Of a stretch of 6,204 nucleotides of DNA, positions 1 through 6,204 are shown piece after piece (positions within the stretch are counted from its first letter, which is position 1; every line of letters begins with the position of its first letter). A program made the position numbers and the translations under genes. Source of the stretch: Nitrospina sp. (lineage in GTDB: Bacteria > Nitrospinota > Nitrospinia > Nitrospinales > VA-1); contig JABGTQ010000221.1 of the NCBI GenBank assembly GCA_018647025.1, forward strand, positions 1 through 6,204, written 5' to 3'. The notes below the pieces were generated by a model, which saw only the letters and a program-made list of their open reading frames with translations, was not told the DNA's origin and ran no database searches.

Positions 1-21
1 TATATTTTTTTAAATTCTTTT

Positions 22-54
22 GATGATATTGACCTATGAAAGTATCATTTTTTT
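22..54 (+). terminator. Possible weak rho-independent terminator of an upstream gene
   Basis: ATGATA at 23-28 can pair with TATCAT at 43-48. Adding flanking wobble and A-T pairs extends this to a stem of about nine pairs around a ten-base loop, followed directly by a T run (48-54). This has the layout of an intrinsic terminator, but the stem holds a single G-C pair and would be weak. Frame 1 from the left edge is open until a TGA at 37-39, so this could end a plus-strand gene lying mostly outside the window. That reading is too short (12 codons) to support as a gene. Confidence 0.25.
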
Positions 55-86
55 ACGCATTTATTAATTTTTATTTATAAAACATT

Positions 87-106
87 AAATTAATAATAAT
101 TAATTT
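87..106. repeat. A/T-only inverted repeat upstream of the metallopeptidase gene
   Basis: AAATTAAT at 87-94 and ATTAATTT at 99-106 are perfect 8-base inverted arms around a 4-base spacer (AATA). The repeat lies just upstream of the TATAAT at 122-127, overlapping the expected -35 position. It could be an operator or an A/T-rich activating element. Because both arms are pure A/T in an A/T-rich gap, chance is a serious alternative. Confidence 0.25.
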
Positions 107-127
107 TGGTTTAATCGTATTTATAAT
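99..127 (+). promoter_or_regulatory. Possible promoter for the exported metallopeptidase gene
   Basis: A perfect TATAAT lies at 122-127, about 50 bases before the gene start, which would leave a 5' leader of roughly 40 bases. No good -35 element is present at 16-18 bases: the nearest hexamers are TTAATT (100-105) and ATTAAT (99-104). The area is so A/T-rich that a TATAAT match by chance is quite possible. An all-A/T inverted repeat covers the would-be -35 area. Confidence 0.35.
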
Positions 128-175
128 GGTGCTCTGCTAAAATTTTACTATTAATAATTTTAACTTAATGGGCTT

Positions 176-1756
176 ATGCTTATGATCTCAGCTCTTAGAT
201 TTCTCTCTTTTTCTTTATTTTCATTGGTTTTTACTTTTGGGAATCTTTATGCGCAGGATACAGATGGTTCTAAACGCCCTTTTTATGAATATAAGGGTAA
301 TTATGGAGAAGAAGTATCGTCTGAAAAAGCCAGGTTTAAAAAAGCATTTGGTTACAATTTAATTGATATGGGACGAAACTGGTCCCCCATTGAAATTGAG
401 GTTATGCATGCTGCTTTTAAGCAACTACCAGCTGGATTTCATAGGATTCCTAAATTAAAAAATTTGTATCGACTAGATAAAATCGTGTTGAACGCAGAAA
501 ATGCTTCGGGAGATGACATCCCAGCTGCAACTCTCCCATCATTTAGTACAATTTATGAAAACATATCACAGTCTTATAGGGTTTTTGTTGGGAAGCAGGA
601 ACTACGAGTTGAGCTTTATAATCCATTGTTTCATGAAGATAGAATAGACCTGATTAATATTATCCAACATGAGATGGCTCATGCCTTTGATTTTTCTAGA
701 GGTTTTTTGAGTTTTTCCGATGAGTGGATTTCTTTGACAAAATTTAAGGTATTGCATATTTTTCCTTTAGATGGTGTCCATGATAGTGATTCATTATATA
801 CCTTAGTAAACGATCCCAAGGTAAATAATTATGCTCCAACGGCTAGAAGAAATCTTTCTACCTATTCTAGACAAAATCCCCAGGAAGACTTTGCAAATTC
901 AGTGACTGCGTATATAAATTATCCATATTTTCGTTATACCCACCCTGCAAGATATGAATTTCTTAACAAAAATGTTTTTGAGGGTAAAGAATATTTTTCT
1001 AATGTTACAGGGGTAAGTAGTTTTGAAGAAAAAGTTATTTTTGATATAGAAAAAGCCTTGAATAATGGTAGTTGGATTGATGTAAGTTTTATTTTAACTG
1101 AGCTAGGTAGAGGATATTTTCCTGCACTTGAGAATAAAATCATCATTCTTATAAAAAAAGCTCTTGGTTCAATGTCTGTTTCTCAGAGTAAAGATAAAAC
1201 TCTTGGTCTTTCTACATGTTACTTGATGCAGCCTGAAGCTCTCGAGTTAAGAAAAAGCTTGATTCGATCAAAACGGATTTCTGTCAAAGAAGTTTTAAGG
1301 GATCCTCAATGCTTTCGTTATGCACGTGATACTTTTGAAAAACAACTTTCAAAATGGTCTCCCTCAAATCTTTACTTTTATAAAGATAGTGTTAGTGATT
1401 ATATTCAGTTTTTGGATCCCGTTCTTTCAGCTGCTTATGTTCGAGGATTTGAAACCGAATATACATGGAAAATATTTATTGAAGGAGATGGAGTAGATGG
1501 GCTTCTTGCTGAAGGATATTCTTTATGGAAAAAAGGTGGAAATGGTTCTGTTAAGCTAAACTTAAAGAAAAGTGCTACGCGTGATTTTAAATTTCCAGAA
1601 GGAAAAATTTTAAGAATTGAGATGCTGGCTAAGCGGACAAACCCGTATAATTTTAAAAGCTTTAAATCTGAAAAAACAGGAGCTAGATTTATTGTGCAAC
1701 CGTGGTTTTCTTATGTTGGACCCGACTCACCAAAAATTCACGTGACATTTCCCTGA
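176..1756 (+). CDS. Exported putative zinc metallopeptidase (ATLF/M34-like HExxH protein)
   Basis: This 526-residue protein starts with a Sec signal peptide: a hydrophobic stretch at about residues 7-22, then LYA-QD, which suggests cleavage after Ala26. It has no lipobox cysteine. Residues 165-169 read HEMAH, a zincin HExxH motif with two zinc-binding histidines and the catalytic glutamate. A second conserved-looking block, NPQEDFANS, follows at 234-242, and Glu237 is the likely third zinc ligand. HExxH plus a downstream EDFA-type glutamate is the pattern of anthrax-lethal-factor-like gluzincins, so a peptidase of that type is the best guess; the substrate is unknown. About 280 C-terminal residues have no domain I recognise; 420-526 look beta-rich. 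ATG 176 is the first possible start after an in-frame stop at 161-163. ATG 182 is equally plausible and keeps the signal peptide. It converges on the DUF1566-like gene with 25 bases between stops. Confidence 0.8.
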   Translation: MLMISALRFLSFSLFSLVFTFGNLYAQDTDGSKRPFYEYKGNYGEEVSSEKARFKKAFGYNLIDMGRNWSPIEIEVMHAAFKQLPAGFHRIPKLKNLYRLDKIVLNAENASGDDIPAATLPSFSTIYENISQSYRVFVGKQELRVELYNPLFHEDRIDLINIIQHEMAHAFDFSRGFLSFSDEWISLTKFKVLHIFPLDGVHDSDSLYTLVNDPKVNNYAPTARRNLSTYSRQNPQEDFANSVTAYINYPYFRYTHPARYEFLNKNVFEGKEYFSNVTGVSSFEEKVIFDIEKALNNGSWIDVSFILTELGRGYFPALENKIIILIKKALGSMSVSQSKDKTLGLSTCYLMQPEALELRKSLIRSKRISVKEVLRDPQCFRYARDTFEKQLSKWSPSNLYFYKDSVSDYIQFLDPVLSAAYVRGFETEYTWKIFIEGDGVDGLLAEGYSLWKKGGNGSVKLNLKKSATRDFKFPEGKILRIEMLAKRTNPYNFKSFKSEKTGARFIVQPWFSYVGPDSPKIHVTFP

Positions 1757-1781
1757 AATGTGCAAAATAATATTTACTGAG

Positions 1782-2204
1782 TCATATTAGATTTCGCACT
1801 AATCTGACGCACATATTCATATTAGCGTATTTTGATGGCCACACCTTTACGCCATCTTCGTATTGTATAATAAGAGCTGATGAATCTTTCACTTCACTAG
1901 TCCATGTTGTTCCGCCAGAGCCTGGACCAAATATTGAATGTAGATAAATTTCATCTCCATACTTATCGGTATTTTTGTTACTAAGATCAAAAAGGCTCCA
2001 TGCCTCATCCTCATTTGGATATCTCCATTCTTCTGAACCAGCAAACCTCTGTATGTTAGTAATTTCTGTATAATCTTGGCATTTAAACCAGTTTTGCCAT
2101 TTTTTAGTATCTTGAAATGAATCCGTTTTCTTCCAGATTAATTTCATTTCCAAATCGGTTATAGTTTCGTTCCCATTTTCGGTAAATCTTTTGTTATCGC
2201 CCAT
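1782..2204 (-). CDS. Small DUF1566 (Lcl C-terminal-like) domain protein
   Basis: This 140-residue protein is almost entirely one DUF1566/Lcl-C-type domain. Family landmarks in order are RFTENGNETITDLEMKLIW (6-24, matching the usual R-F-x-D-N-G-D-G-T-V-T-D-x-x-T-G-L-x-W block), FAGSEEWRYPNEDEAWSLFD (54-73, the usual G-x-x-D-W-R-L-P-x-x-x-E-L block), WTSE (101-104, the usual W-S-S) and a terminal CVRLVR (132-137). The domain's biochemical role is not established; many relatives are exported and related to C-type-lectin-like folds. Here there is no signal peptide, and none can be gained by extension: the ten in-frame codons between the nearest upstream stop (2232-2234) and the ATG include no usual start codon. 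The protein should be cytoplasmic. It starts 8 bases after the aldehyde dehydrogenase stop, so cotranslation or cotranscription is likely. I see no clear Shine-Dalgarno sequence. Confidence 0.8.
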   Translation of the reverse strand: MGDNKRFTENGNETITDLEMKLIWKKTDSFQDTKKWQNWFKCQDYTEITNIQRFAGSEEWRYPNEDEAWSLFDLSNKNTDKYGDEIYLHSIFGPGSGGTTWTSEVKDSSALIIQYEDGVKVWPSKYANMNMCVRLVRNLI

Positions 2205-2212
2205 AATATTTT

Positions 2213-3646
2213 TTAATTTTCTAAAAGATGATTATAAACAAGAAGTTTTATTTCAGTCATTTCACGTAAACTGTATTTTATTCCTTCTCTCCCAAATCCC
2301 GAATCTTTTACCCCACCATATGGCATATTATCAACTCTAAAGGTAGGGATATCGTTTATAACAACGCCGCCCACATCTAACTGATTAAATGCACCAAATG
2401 CTTTGTTCATATTATTAGTAAAAACACCTGCTTGCAGTCCATAATCTGTATTATTAACTTCCCTAATTGCATCATTAAAATTGGTATATGAATTAACGAT
2501 TAAAATTGGACCAAAAGCTTCACTGCATGCGACTGGAAGTTTTGGGTTAACATTGCTAAGGATCGTAGGGGGGTAATAATTATTTTCACGTTTTCCTCCA
2601 GTCAGAATTTTTGCACCTTCAGCAACAGCCTCATTTACCCAGGATTCGATTCTTTCAGCATTTTTCAGGTCTATCATTGGTCCCATAGTGACATTCTCAT
2701 CGAGTGGATCACCTGGAATAAATGTTTGTGTCTCGCTAATTAAGCGCTCTAGGAAGTTATCAAATATTGAGGCGTGTACAAAGACGCGTTGAACTGAGAT
2801 GCAAACTTGTCCTGAATAAAGAAACGCTCCAAAGGCAATTTTTTTTGCTGCGACATCAATAGCAGCGTCGGGTTCGACAATGACCCCCGCATTTCCACCT
2901 AATTCTAGAACGATCTTTTTGCGTCCTGCACGTTTTTTTATATCCCAACCAACATTAGGACTTCCGGTAAAAGTTATCATTTTTAAACGAGGATCCTCTA
3001 CTAGAGGAGTAGCATTTTTATTAGAGCAAGGCAGTACACTAAGACTTCCTTTTATTGCTTGGGTGTTTTGTACTATTTCTCCGAGCAATAACGCAGTAAG
3101 TGGTGTGGAAGATGCAGGTTTAATAATAATAGGATTGCCGCACGCTAGAGCAGGAGCTACCTTGTGAGCAACGAGGTTTAAAGGAAAATTGAAAGGACTT
3201 ATTCCCGCTATAGGTCCGATAGGAAAGCGTCTGGTAAGCCCAGCTTTTCCATGAGCGGATTCTGTAATATCTAATGTCAGCATTTCTCCATCAAGTCGAA
3301 GCGCCTCTTGACTTGCAATCTCAAAGGTTGAAACTGATCTGGCAACTTCAGCTCTAGCATAAGTAAGTGGTTTTCCTGACTCCTGAGCAATGATTCTAGA
3401 AAATTCATCGGATCTGTCTTGAATCCCCCTAGCAACTTCAGCACATATAAGGCTACGCTGATAGGAAGGTAGGACACGTGTTTTTTTAAATGTTTCCTCC
3501 GCCAAGTTTATAGCTTTATCTATTTCAATAGAATCGGCAAGGCACACATCTGCAAATGGTTCTCCTGTGAATGGGTTGACAACAGGAATTACACTAGTTC
3601 CTTTTATTAGTTCATTGCCAATTAAAATACCATAAGTTTTGTTCAT
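2213..3646 (-). CDS. NAD(P)-dependent aldehyde dehydrogenase (lactaldehyde/GapN/y4uC-like branch)
   Basis: A full-length 477-residue aldehyde dehydrogenase that oxidises an aldehyde to the acid (or acyl product) with NAD(P)+ in the cytoplasm. All core residues are present: Asn153 in SPFNFPLNL (oxyanion), Lys176 in IIKPASSTP (cofactor), the Rossmann FTGSPNVG at 226-233, general base Glu248 in LELGG, nucleophile Cys282 in SGQVC, and Glu376 with Phe378 in SEAFGP. Blocks such as FNFPLNLVAHKVAPA, GQVCISVQRVFVH and the C-terminal TFRVDNMPYGGVKDSGFGRE (435-454) fit the lactaldehyde dehydrogenase/GapN/y4uC-like group rather than betaine-aldehyde or succinate-semialdehyde enzymes. The substrate cannot be read from sequence. 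ATG 3646 is the only ATG after the in-frame stop at 3689-3691, and lacks an obvious Shine-Dalgarno. It lies 26 bases after the small gene and 8 before the DUF1566 gene, suggesting an operon. No truncation or frameshift is seen. Confidence 0.95.
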   Translation of the reverse strand: MNKTYGILIGNELIKGTSVIPVVNPFTGEPFADVCLADSIEIDKAINLAEETFKKTRVLPSYQRSLICAEVARGIQDRSDEFSRIIAQESGKPLTYARAEVARSVSTFEIASQEALRLDGEMLTLDITESAHGKAGLTRRFPIGPIAGISPFNFPLNLVAHKVAPALACGNPIIIKPASSTPLTALLLGEIVQNTQAIKGSLSVLPCSNKNATPLVEDPRLKMITFTGSPNVGWDIKKRAGRKKIVLELGGNAGVIVEPDAAIDVAAKKIAFGAFLYSGQVCISVQRVFVHASIFDNFLERLISETQTFIPGDPLDENVTMGPMIDLKNAERIESWVNEAVAEGAKILTGGKRENNYYPPTILSNVNPKLPVACSEAFGPILIVNSYTNFNDAIREVNNTDYGLQAGVFTNNMNKAFGAFNQLDVGGVVINDIPTFRVDNMPYGGVKDSGFGREGIKYSLREMTEIKLLVYNHLLEN

Positions 3647-3672
3647 ATTAAATTTGTTATAAAAGGTATTTA

Positions 3673-3912
3673 TTACCAGCCCTGTCCTTTAACTCCATAA
3701 GAGCGAGAGCCTGACTTCCCTGACTTTAAGTAGTTTTCCAGATTGTCGCTAGTATTTTTTTTATCTAAATCGTTTGGATCTAGACGTATTTTTTTAATTT
3801 CTTTAGAGAGCATTTTTTTTATAAAATCTTCTATTAAATTTACATCTCCGTCAAATCTATCTTTTAGGTATTGATAGGTGGCATCATCAAGTTTTAATTT
3901 TATAAAGTTCAT
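3673..3912 (-). CDS. Small protein of unknown function, ribbon-helix-helix-like N-terminus
   Basis: A 79-residue protein whose family I do not recognise. Residues 1-41 have the pattern of a short strand (NFIKLKL) followed by two helices (DDATYQYLKDRF and LIEDFIKKMLSKEIKK). This resembles a CopG/MetJ-type ribbon-helix-helix DNA-binding fold, but the resemblance rests on pattern only. A charged linker follows (42-60), and then an unusual tail at 61-79 rich in Gly, Lys and Ser, ending SYGVKGQGW. No signal peptide or membrane segment is seen. The start is firm, because an in-frame TAA lies one codon upstream of ATG 3912. It precedes the aldehyde dehydrogenase by 26 bases on the same strand and probably shares its transcript. 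It might regulate that operon or modify or bind a partner; neither is shown. The coding potential is supported by position and by the compositionally ordered sequence. Confidence 0.7.
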   Translation of the reverse strand: MNFIKLKLDDATYQYLKDRFDGDVNLIEDFIKKMLSKEIKKIRLDPNDLDKKNTSDNLENYLKSGKSGSRSYGVKGQGW

Positions 3913-3945
3913 GAATTATTAATTTTATTATTTAAATTCGTGATT

Positions 3946-3974
3946 AAAAAAAATAGCATTTAAAATTTAAACTA
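3946..3974 (-). terminator. Possible weak terminator after the sensor kinase gene
   Basis: Read on the minus strand, TAG at 3974-3972 and CTA at 3956-3954 can close an imperfect A/T-rich hairpin whose inner part is TTTAAA facing TTTAAA. It is followed at once by eight T residues (A8 at 3946-3953 on the plus strand). The T tract and its position 30-60 bases beyond the kinase stop fit a terminator, but the stem is bulged and has one G-C pair. If it is inefficient, the kinase and the three downstream genes may be cotranscribed. Confidence 0.25.
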
Positions 3975-4005
3975 AAGCTTGAACAATAAAAGGTTCACTA
4001 TGAGG

Positions 4006-6204
4006 CTAAAATGGTAAAAAAACCTTTTTCTTAGATGCGATTGAACTTGGGTCGACATCTATAGAAACCGGTATAGGTGGAATCTGGATTTCAAAAATAG
4101 TTCCTCTGGGTTGATTATTCTTGACCGATATTGTTCCTCCATGATCAACCACTATTCGGTTAACAATTGCCAGTCCAATTCCAGTCCCTCTTTTTTTTGT
4201 TGTAAAGTGAGGTAGGAATAACAGGTCTCTATCGGTGCTAGTAATCCCAGTCCCATTATCTGTAAAACTAATCAATATTTTGTTTGTTTGGAAATTAAAC
4301 TTTGTGGATATTTCAATTTTACCTTCTTGGGTCATCGCATCTATAGAATTTTCGAATAAATTTATGAAGACTCTTCGAATCTGTTCTGCGTCAACAGTTA
4401 CATTAGTTACGTTAGGATCATAATTCTTTTTTATGAGAATATTTTTTTTGTTATTTTTGTATAGCGTGTAAACGCTATCAATTATTTTATGAAGAGAGTT
4501 TAGTTTTAGCGATGGAGGAGGCATCCTGGCGAATCGAAGAAATTCGTTAATCAGATCTTTCATTCCATCAACTTCTTGTGAAATTATATCAATACTTTCT
4601 TCGAATATCTTATCGAAATTATCTTTATCTTTAAAAAATTTCTTTTTAAGTCGTTGAGTATTTAATTGGATTGGCGTGAGGGGGTTTTTGATTTCATGCG
4701 CTATCCCTTGGGCCACTTCTTTCCATGCAGCAGTTTTCTGGGTTTTAATCAGTATTGTGAGGTCCTCAAAAACGATAACTACTCCAAGATATTTTTGTGT
4801 TGGGCTTCTTAAAATATGAGCTTTAATCAGAAGAACTAATGATTTATCTTTTATTTGTAACTCAATTTGATCTTCATAGTTTTCTTTTTGTTTAGTTATC
4901 ATTTCTCGAATTATTTTTCGAATTGCCGCTAAATAACTTATATCAAAGACACTTTTGTACCTAGAGCCGGCAGCTTCATGTGGGTTAATCAATAAAATTT
5001 CTGCTGCTGCTTTATTGAATGTTGTGATGAGGCCACTTTGGTCTATCGAAATAACTCCTGCTCCAATATTTTCAAGAATTGTTGCAATATATTGACGGCG
5101 TTGTTCAAGTTTAATATTTGATAACTTTAAATCTTGATTTGCTTTTTCAACTTTAGATTGACTGTCATTAAGTTTTCCCGTCATACGATTAAATGAGTTA
5201 ACTAGAATCCCAATTTCATCCTGAGCGTTAATTCCAAGTTTGAAGTTCAAATCACCACCTGATATTCGTCGTGTTCCTTCTGCTAGAAGTTGTATAGGAA
5301 CAGTTATTCCACGAGCCATATAAAAACCTAACCAAATCGCTGAAAACAAAATTAGTAATGTGATCATTATAAATGTGGTGTAATAACTTGCAGAAATTGG
5401 AAGTTGTAGGAATTTCTGGCGCTTATAACTCTCGAAAGAATTTTGTATTGCTTGAATTTTATATTGAGCACCTTCTTGAATGGGTGCAAGGGTTAGTATA
5501 TATCCCCAAATAGAAATCTTTTTTTGTATTATCTCGGTCAAAGGCTTCGCAACGACAAGATAGTGACCTTGGCTAGTTGAGCGAAATTCAGAAACACCTT
5601 CCCCACCAACACTTTTTTTTAATAAGTTCTCAAAATCATCACTTTTGATATATGGTAAACGGTTTTTATCAATTTCCGAAGCGATAGGTTTGTAGTTGTT
5701 GTCGTAAAGAATGATTCCTCCAATTTCATATTCTTTTCTTTTTTTTTCTATTAAGTCATTTAACTGCCAACGTTTTGTTTGCAGAAAAAGATCTTTTTGA
5801 GTTATAAACTCTTCAATTTTTTGTATGTAGATAAGCGAACTTTTTTCTTTGCTTGCGTAATATTCTTGGGCTACGTCCATTGATTGTTGTAGCGTTTGTT
5901 CTATTTTTATGTTGAACCAACTACCTATACTGAGTGTGAATAATTTGCTAGCGACCGTGAATAAAAGAATTGATGGAACTAATGTTAGGATAAGAAATGC
6001 GGTAATAAGCTTAGTCTGAAACTTTGCTCCAAGAATTTTACTTTTTCTTTCACTGTAGAGCTTTAATAGGTTTCGAGTGATTAAGACAACGAGAAGGAAT
6101 ATAAGAATTAGAATAATATTAAAAACAAGTAAAACAGCGAGGTTGTTTCTAATAGATGAAGGTGACTGCTCTTGAAGAAAGTAATATTCTAGGCTGGTAG
6201 AGCA
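4006..6204 (-). CDS. NtrY-type membrane sensor histidine kinase, 5' end beyond window
   Basis: The frame is open from the stop at 4006-4008 to the right edge: 732 residues are visible and the N-terminus is missing. Numbering from the edge, membrane segments lie at about 21-44 and 65-88, separated by a basic linker. An extracytoplasmic sensor region follows (about 90-268), then a third membrane helix (about 271-296), HAMP (297-350), a short coiled coil, and PAS (about 364-483). In the kinase core, HEIKNPLTPI carries the phospho-acceptor His503; the N box has Asn615 and Asn619 (NLFENSIDAM); DNGTGI is at 649-654, the F box at PHFTTKK, and GTGIGL at 673-678. The KNPLTPIQLNTQRL block and the membrane layout mark the NtrY family, which phosphorylates NtrX-type regulators and responds to nitrogen, redox or envelope signals depending on species. 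No ntrX follows within the visible downstream genes. The internal ATG at 5878-5880 is not the real start, since typical NtrY sequence (SWFNIKIEQTLQQS) runs upstream of it. Confidence 0.9.
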   Translation of the reverse strand, partial: CSTSLEYYFLQEQSPSSIRNNLAVLLVFNIILILIFLLVVLITRNLLKLYSERKSKILGAKFQTKLITAFLILTLVPSILLFTVASKLFTLSIGSWFNIKIEQTLQQSMDVAQEYYASKEKSSLIYIQKIEEFITQKDLFLQTKRWQLNDLIEKKRKEYEIGGIILYDNNYKPIASEIDKNRLPYIKSDDFENLLKKSVGGEGVSEFRSTSQGHYLVVAKPLTEIIQKKISIWGYILTLAPIQEGAQYKIQAIQNSFESYKRQKFLQLPISASYYTTFIMITLLILFSAIWLGFYMARGITVPIQLLAEGTRRISGGDLNFKLGINAQDEIGILVNSFNRMTGKLNDSQSKVEKANQDLKLSNIKLEQRRQYIATILENIGAGVISIDQSGLITTFNKAAAEILLINPHEAAGSRYKSVFDISYLAAIRKIIREMITKQKENYEDQIELQIKDKSLVLLIKAHILRSPTQKYLGVVIVFEDLTILIKTQKTAAWKEVAQGIAHEIKNPLTPIQLNTQRLKKKFFKDKDNFDKIFEESIDIISQEVDGMKDLINEFLRFARMPPPSLKLNSLHKIIDSVYTLYKNNKKNILIKKNYDPNVTNVTVDAEQIRRVFINLFENSIDAMTQEGKIEISTKFNFQTNKILISFTDNGTGITSTDRDLLFLPHFTTKKRGTGIGLAIVNRIVVDHGGTISVKNNQPRGTIFEIQIPPIPVSIDVDPSSIASKKKVFLPF

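Noticed and set aside
1..39. Possible 12-codon tail of a plus-strand gene ending in TGA at 37-39
   Set aside because: Too short to show coding character; recorded only in connection with the weak hairpin at 22-54.
934..1146. Minus-strand 70-codon open frame inside the metallopeptidase gene
   Set aside because: It is antisense to a well-supported coding region; its composition is explained by the complementary A/T-rich codons.
1757..1781. Bidirectional terminator in the convergent 25-base gap
   Set aside because: I looked for a stem with a flanking T or A run and found only a short all-A/T palindrome with no adequate stem.
2880..3167. Plus-strand 95-codon open frame inside the aldehyde dehydrogenase gene
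   Set aside because: It lies wholly opposite a strongly supported, full-length enzyme covering the catalytic core, and its product shows no recognisable domain.
3277..3477. Second minus-strand frame of 66 codons within the dehydrogenase N-terminal part
   Set aside because: It overlaps the real gene on the same strand in another frame, with no domain-like sequence.
4235..4423. Plus-strand 62-codon frame opposite the kinase ATP-binding domain
   Set aside because: It is antisense to conserved N-box and G1-box sequence, so it is a shadow of the kinase.

Overview
The window is A/T-rich (about one third G+C, judged by eye) and gene-dense. It holds five protein-coding genes, one of them cut by the right edge. 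I see no RNA gene, mobile element, CRISPR array or long repeat. The histidine kinase is built like the proteobacterial NtrY family, and the left-hand gene encodes a Sec-exported protein. Together these suggest a low-G+C Gram-negative bacterium, perhaps a marine proteobacterium or a deltaproteobacterium-like lineage. That placement is an inference from gene style; there is no phylogenetic marker here. None of the four visible start codons has a clear Shine-Dalgarno sequence.

Layout: positions 1-175 are A/T-rich intergenic DNA with a possible weak terminator for a gene off the left edge and a possible promoter. Positions 176-1756 (+) encode an exported protein with an HExxH metallopeptidase signature and a downstream glutamate typical of anthrax-lethal-factor-like (M34/ATLF) gluzincins. 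The rest is on the minus strand and converges on that gene across a 25-base gap. Reading in the direction of transcription, from right to left: a NtrY-type membrane sensor kinase enters from the right edge and ends at 4006. After a 93-base gap with a possible weak terminator comes a 79-residue protein of unknown function (3912-3673). Then come an NAD(P)-dependent aldehyde dehydrogenase (3646-2213) and a small DUF1566/Lcl-C-like protein (2204-1782). The last three genes are separated by only 26 and 8 bases and look like one transcription unit.

How they may work together: the aldehyde dehydrogenase is the only enzyme of metabolism. It is closest in motif content to the lactaldehyde/GapN/y4uC-like branch, and its substrate cannot be read from sequence. 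The 79-residue protein has a ribbon-helix-helix-like N-terminus and could be a regulator or accessory factor, but this is speculative. The kinase would sense a signal through an extracytoplasmic region and phosphorylate an NtrX-like response regulator, which is not immediately downstream as it often is in this family. The most unusual points are the small protein with the distinctive Gly/Lys/Ser C-terminus, the leaderless DUF1566 protein tied to an aldehyde dehydrogenase, and the exported metallopeptidase with a large unassigned C-terminal half. I found no clear evidence of an undescribed multi-gene system.
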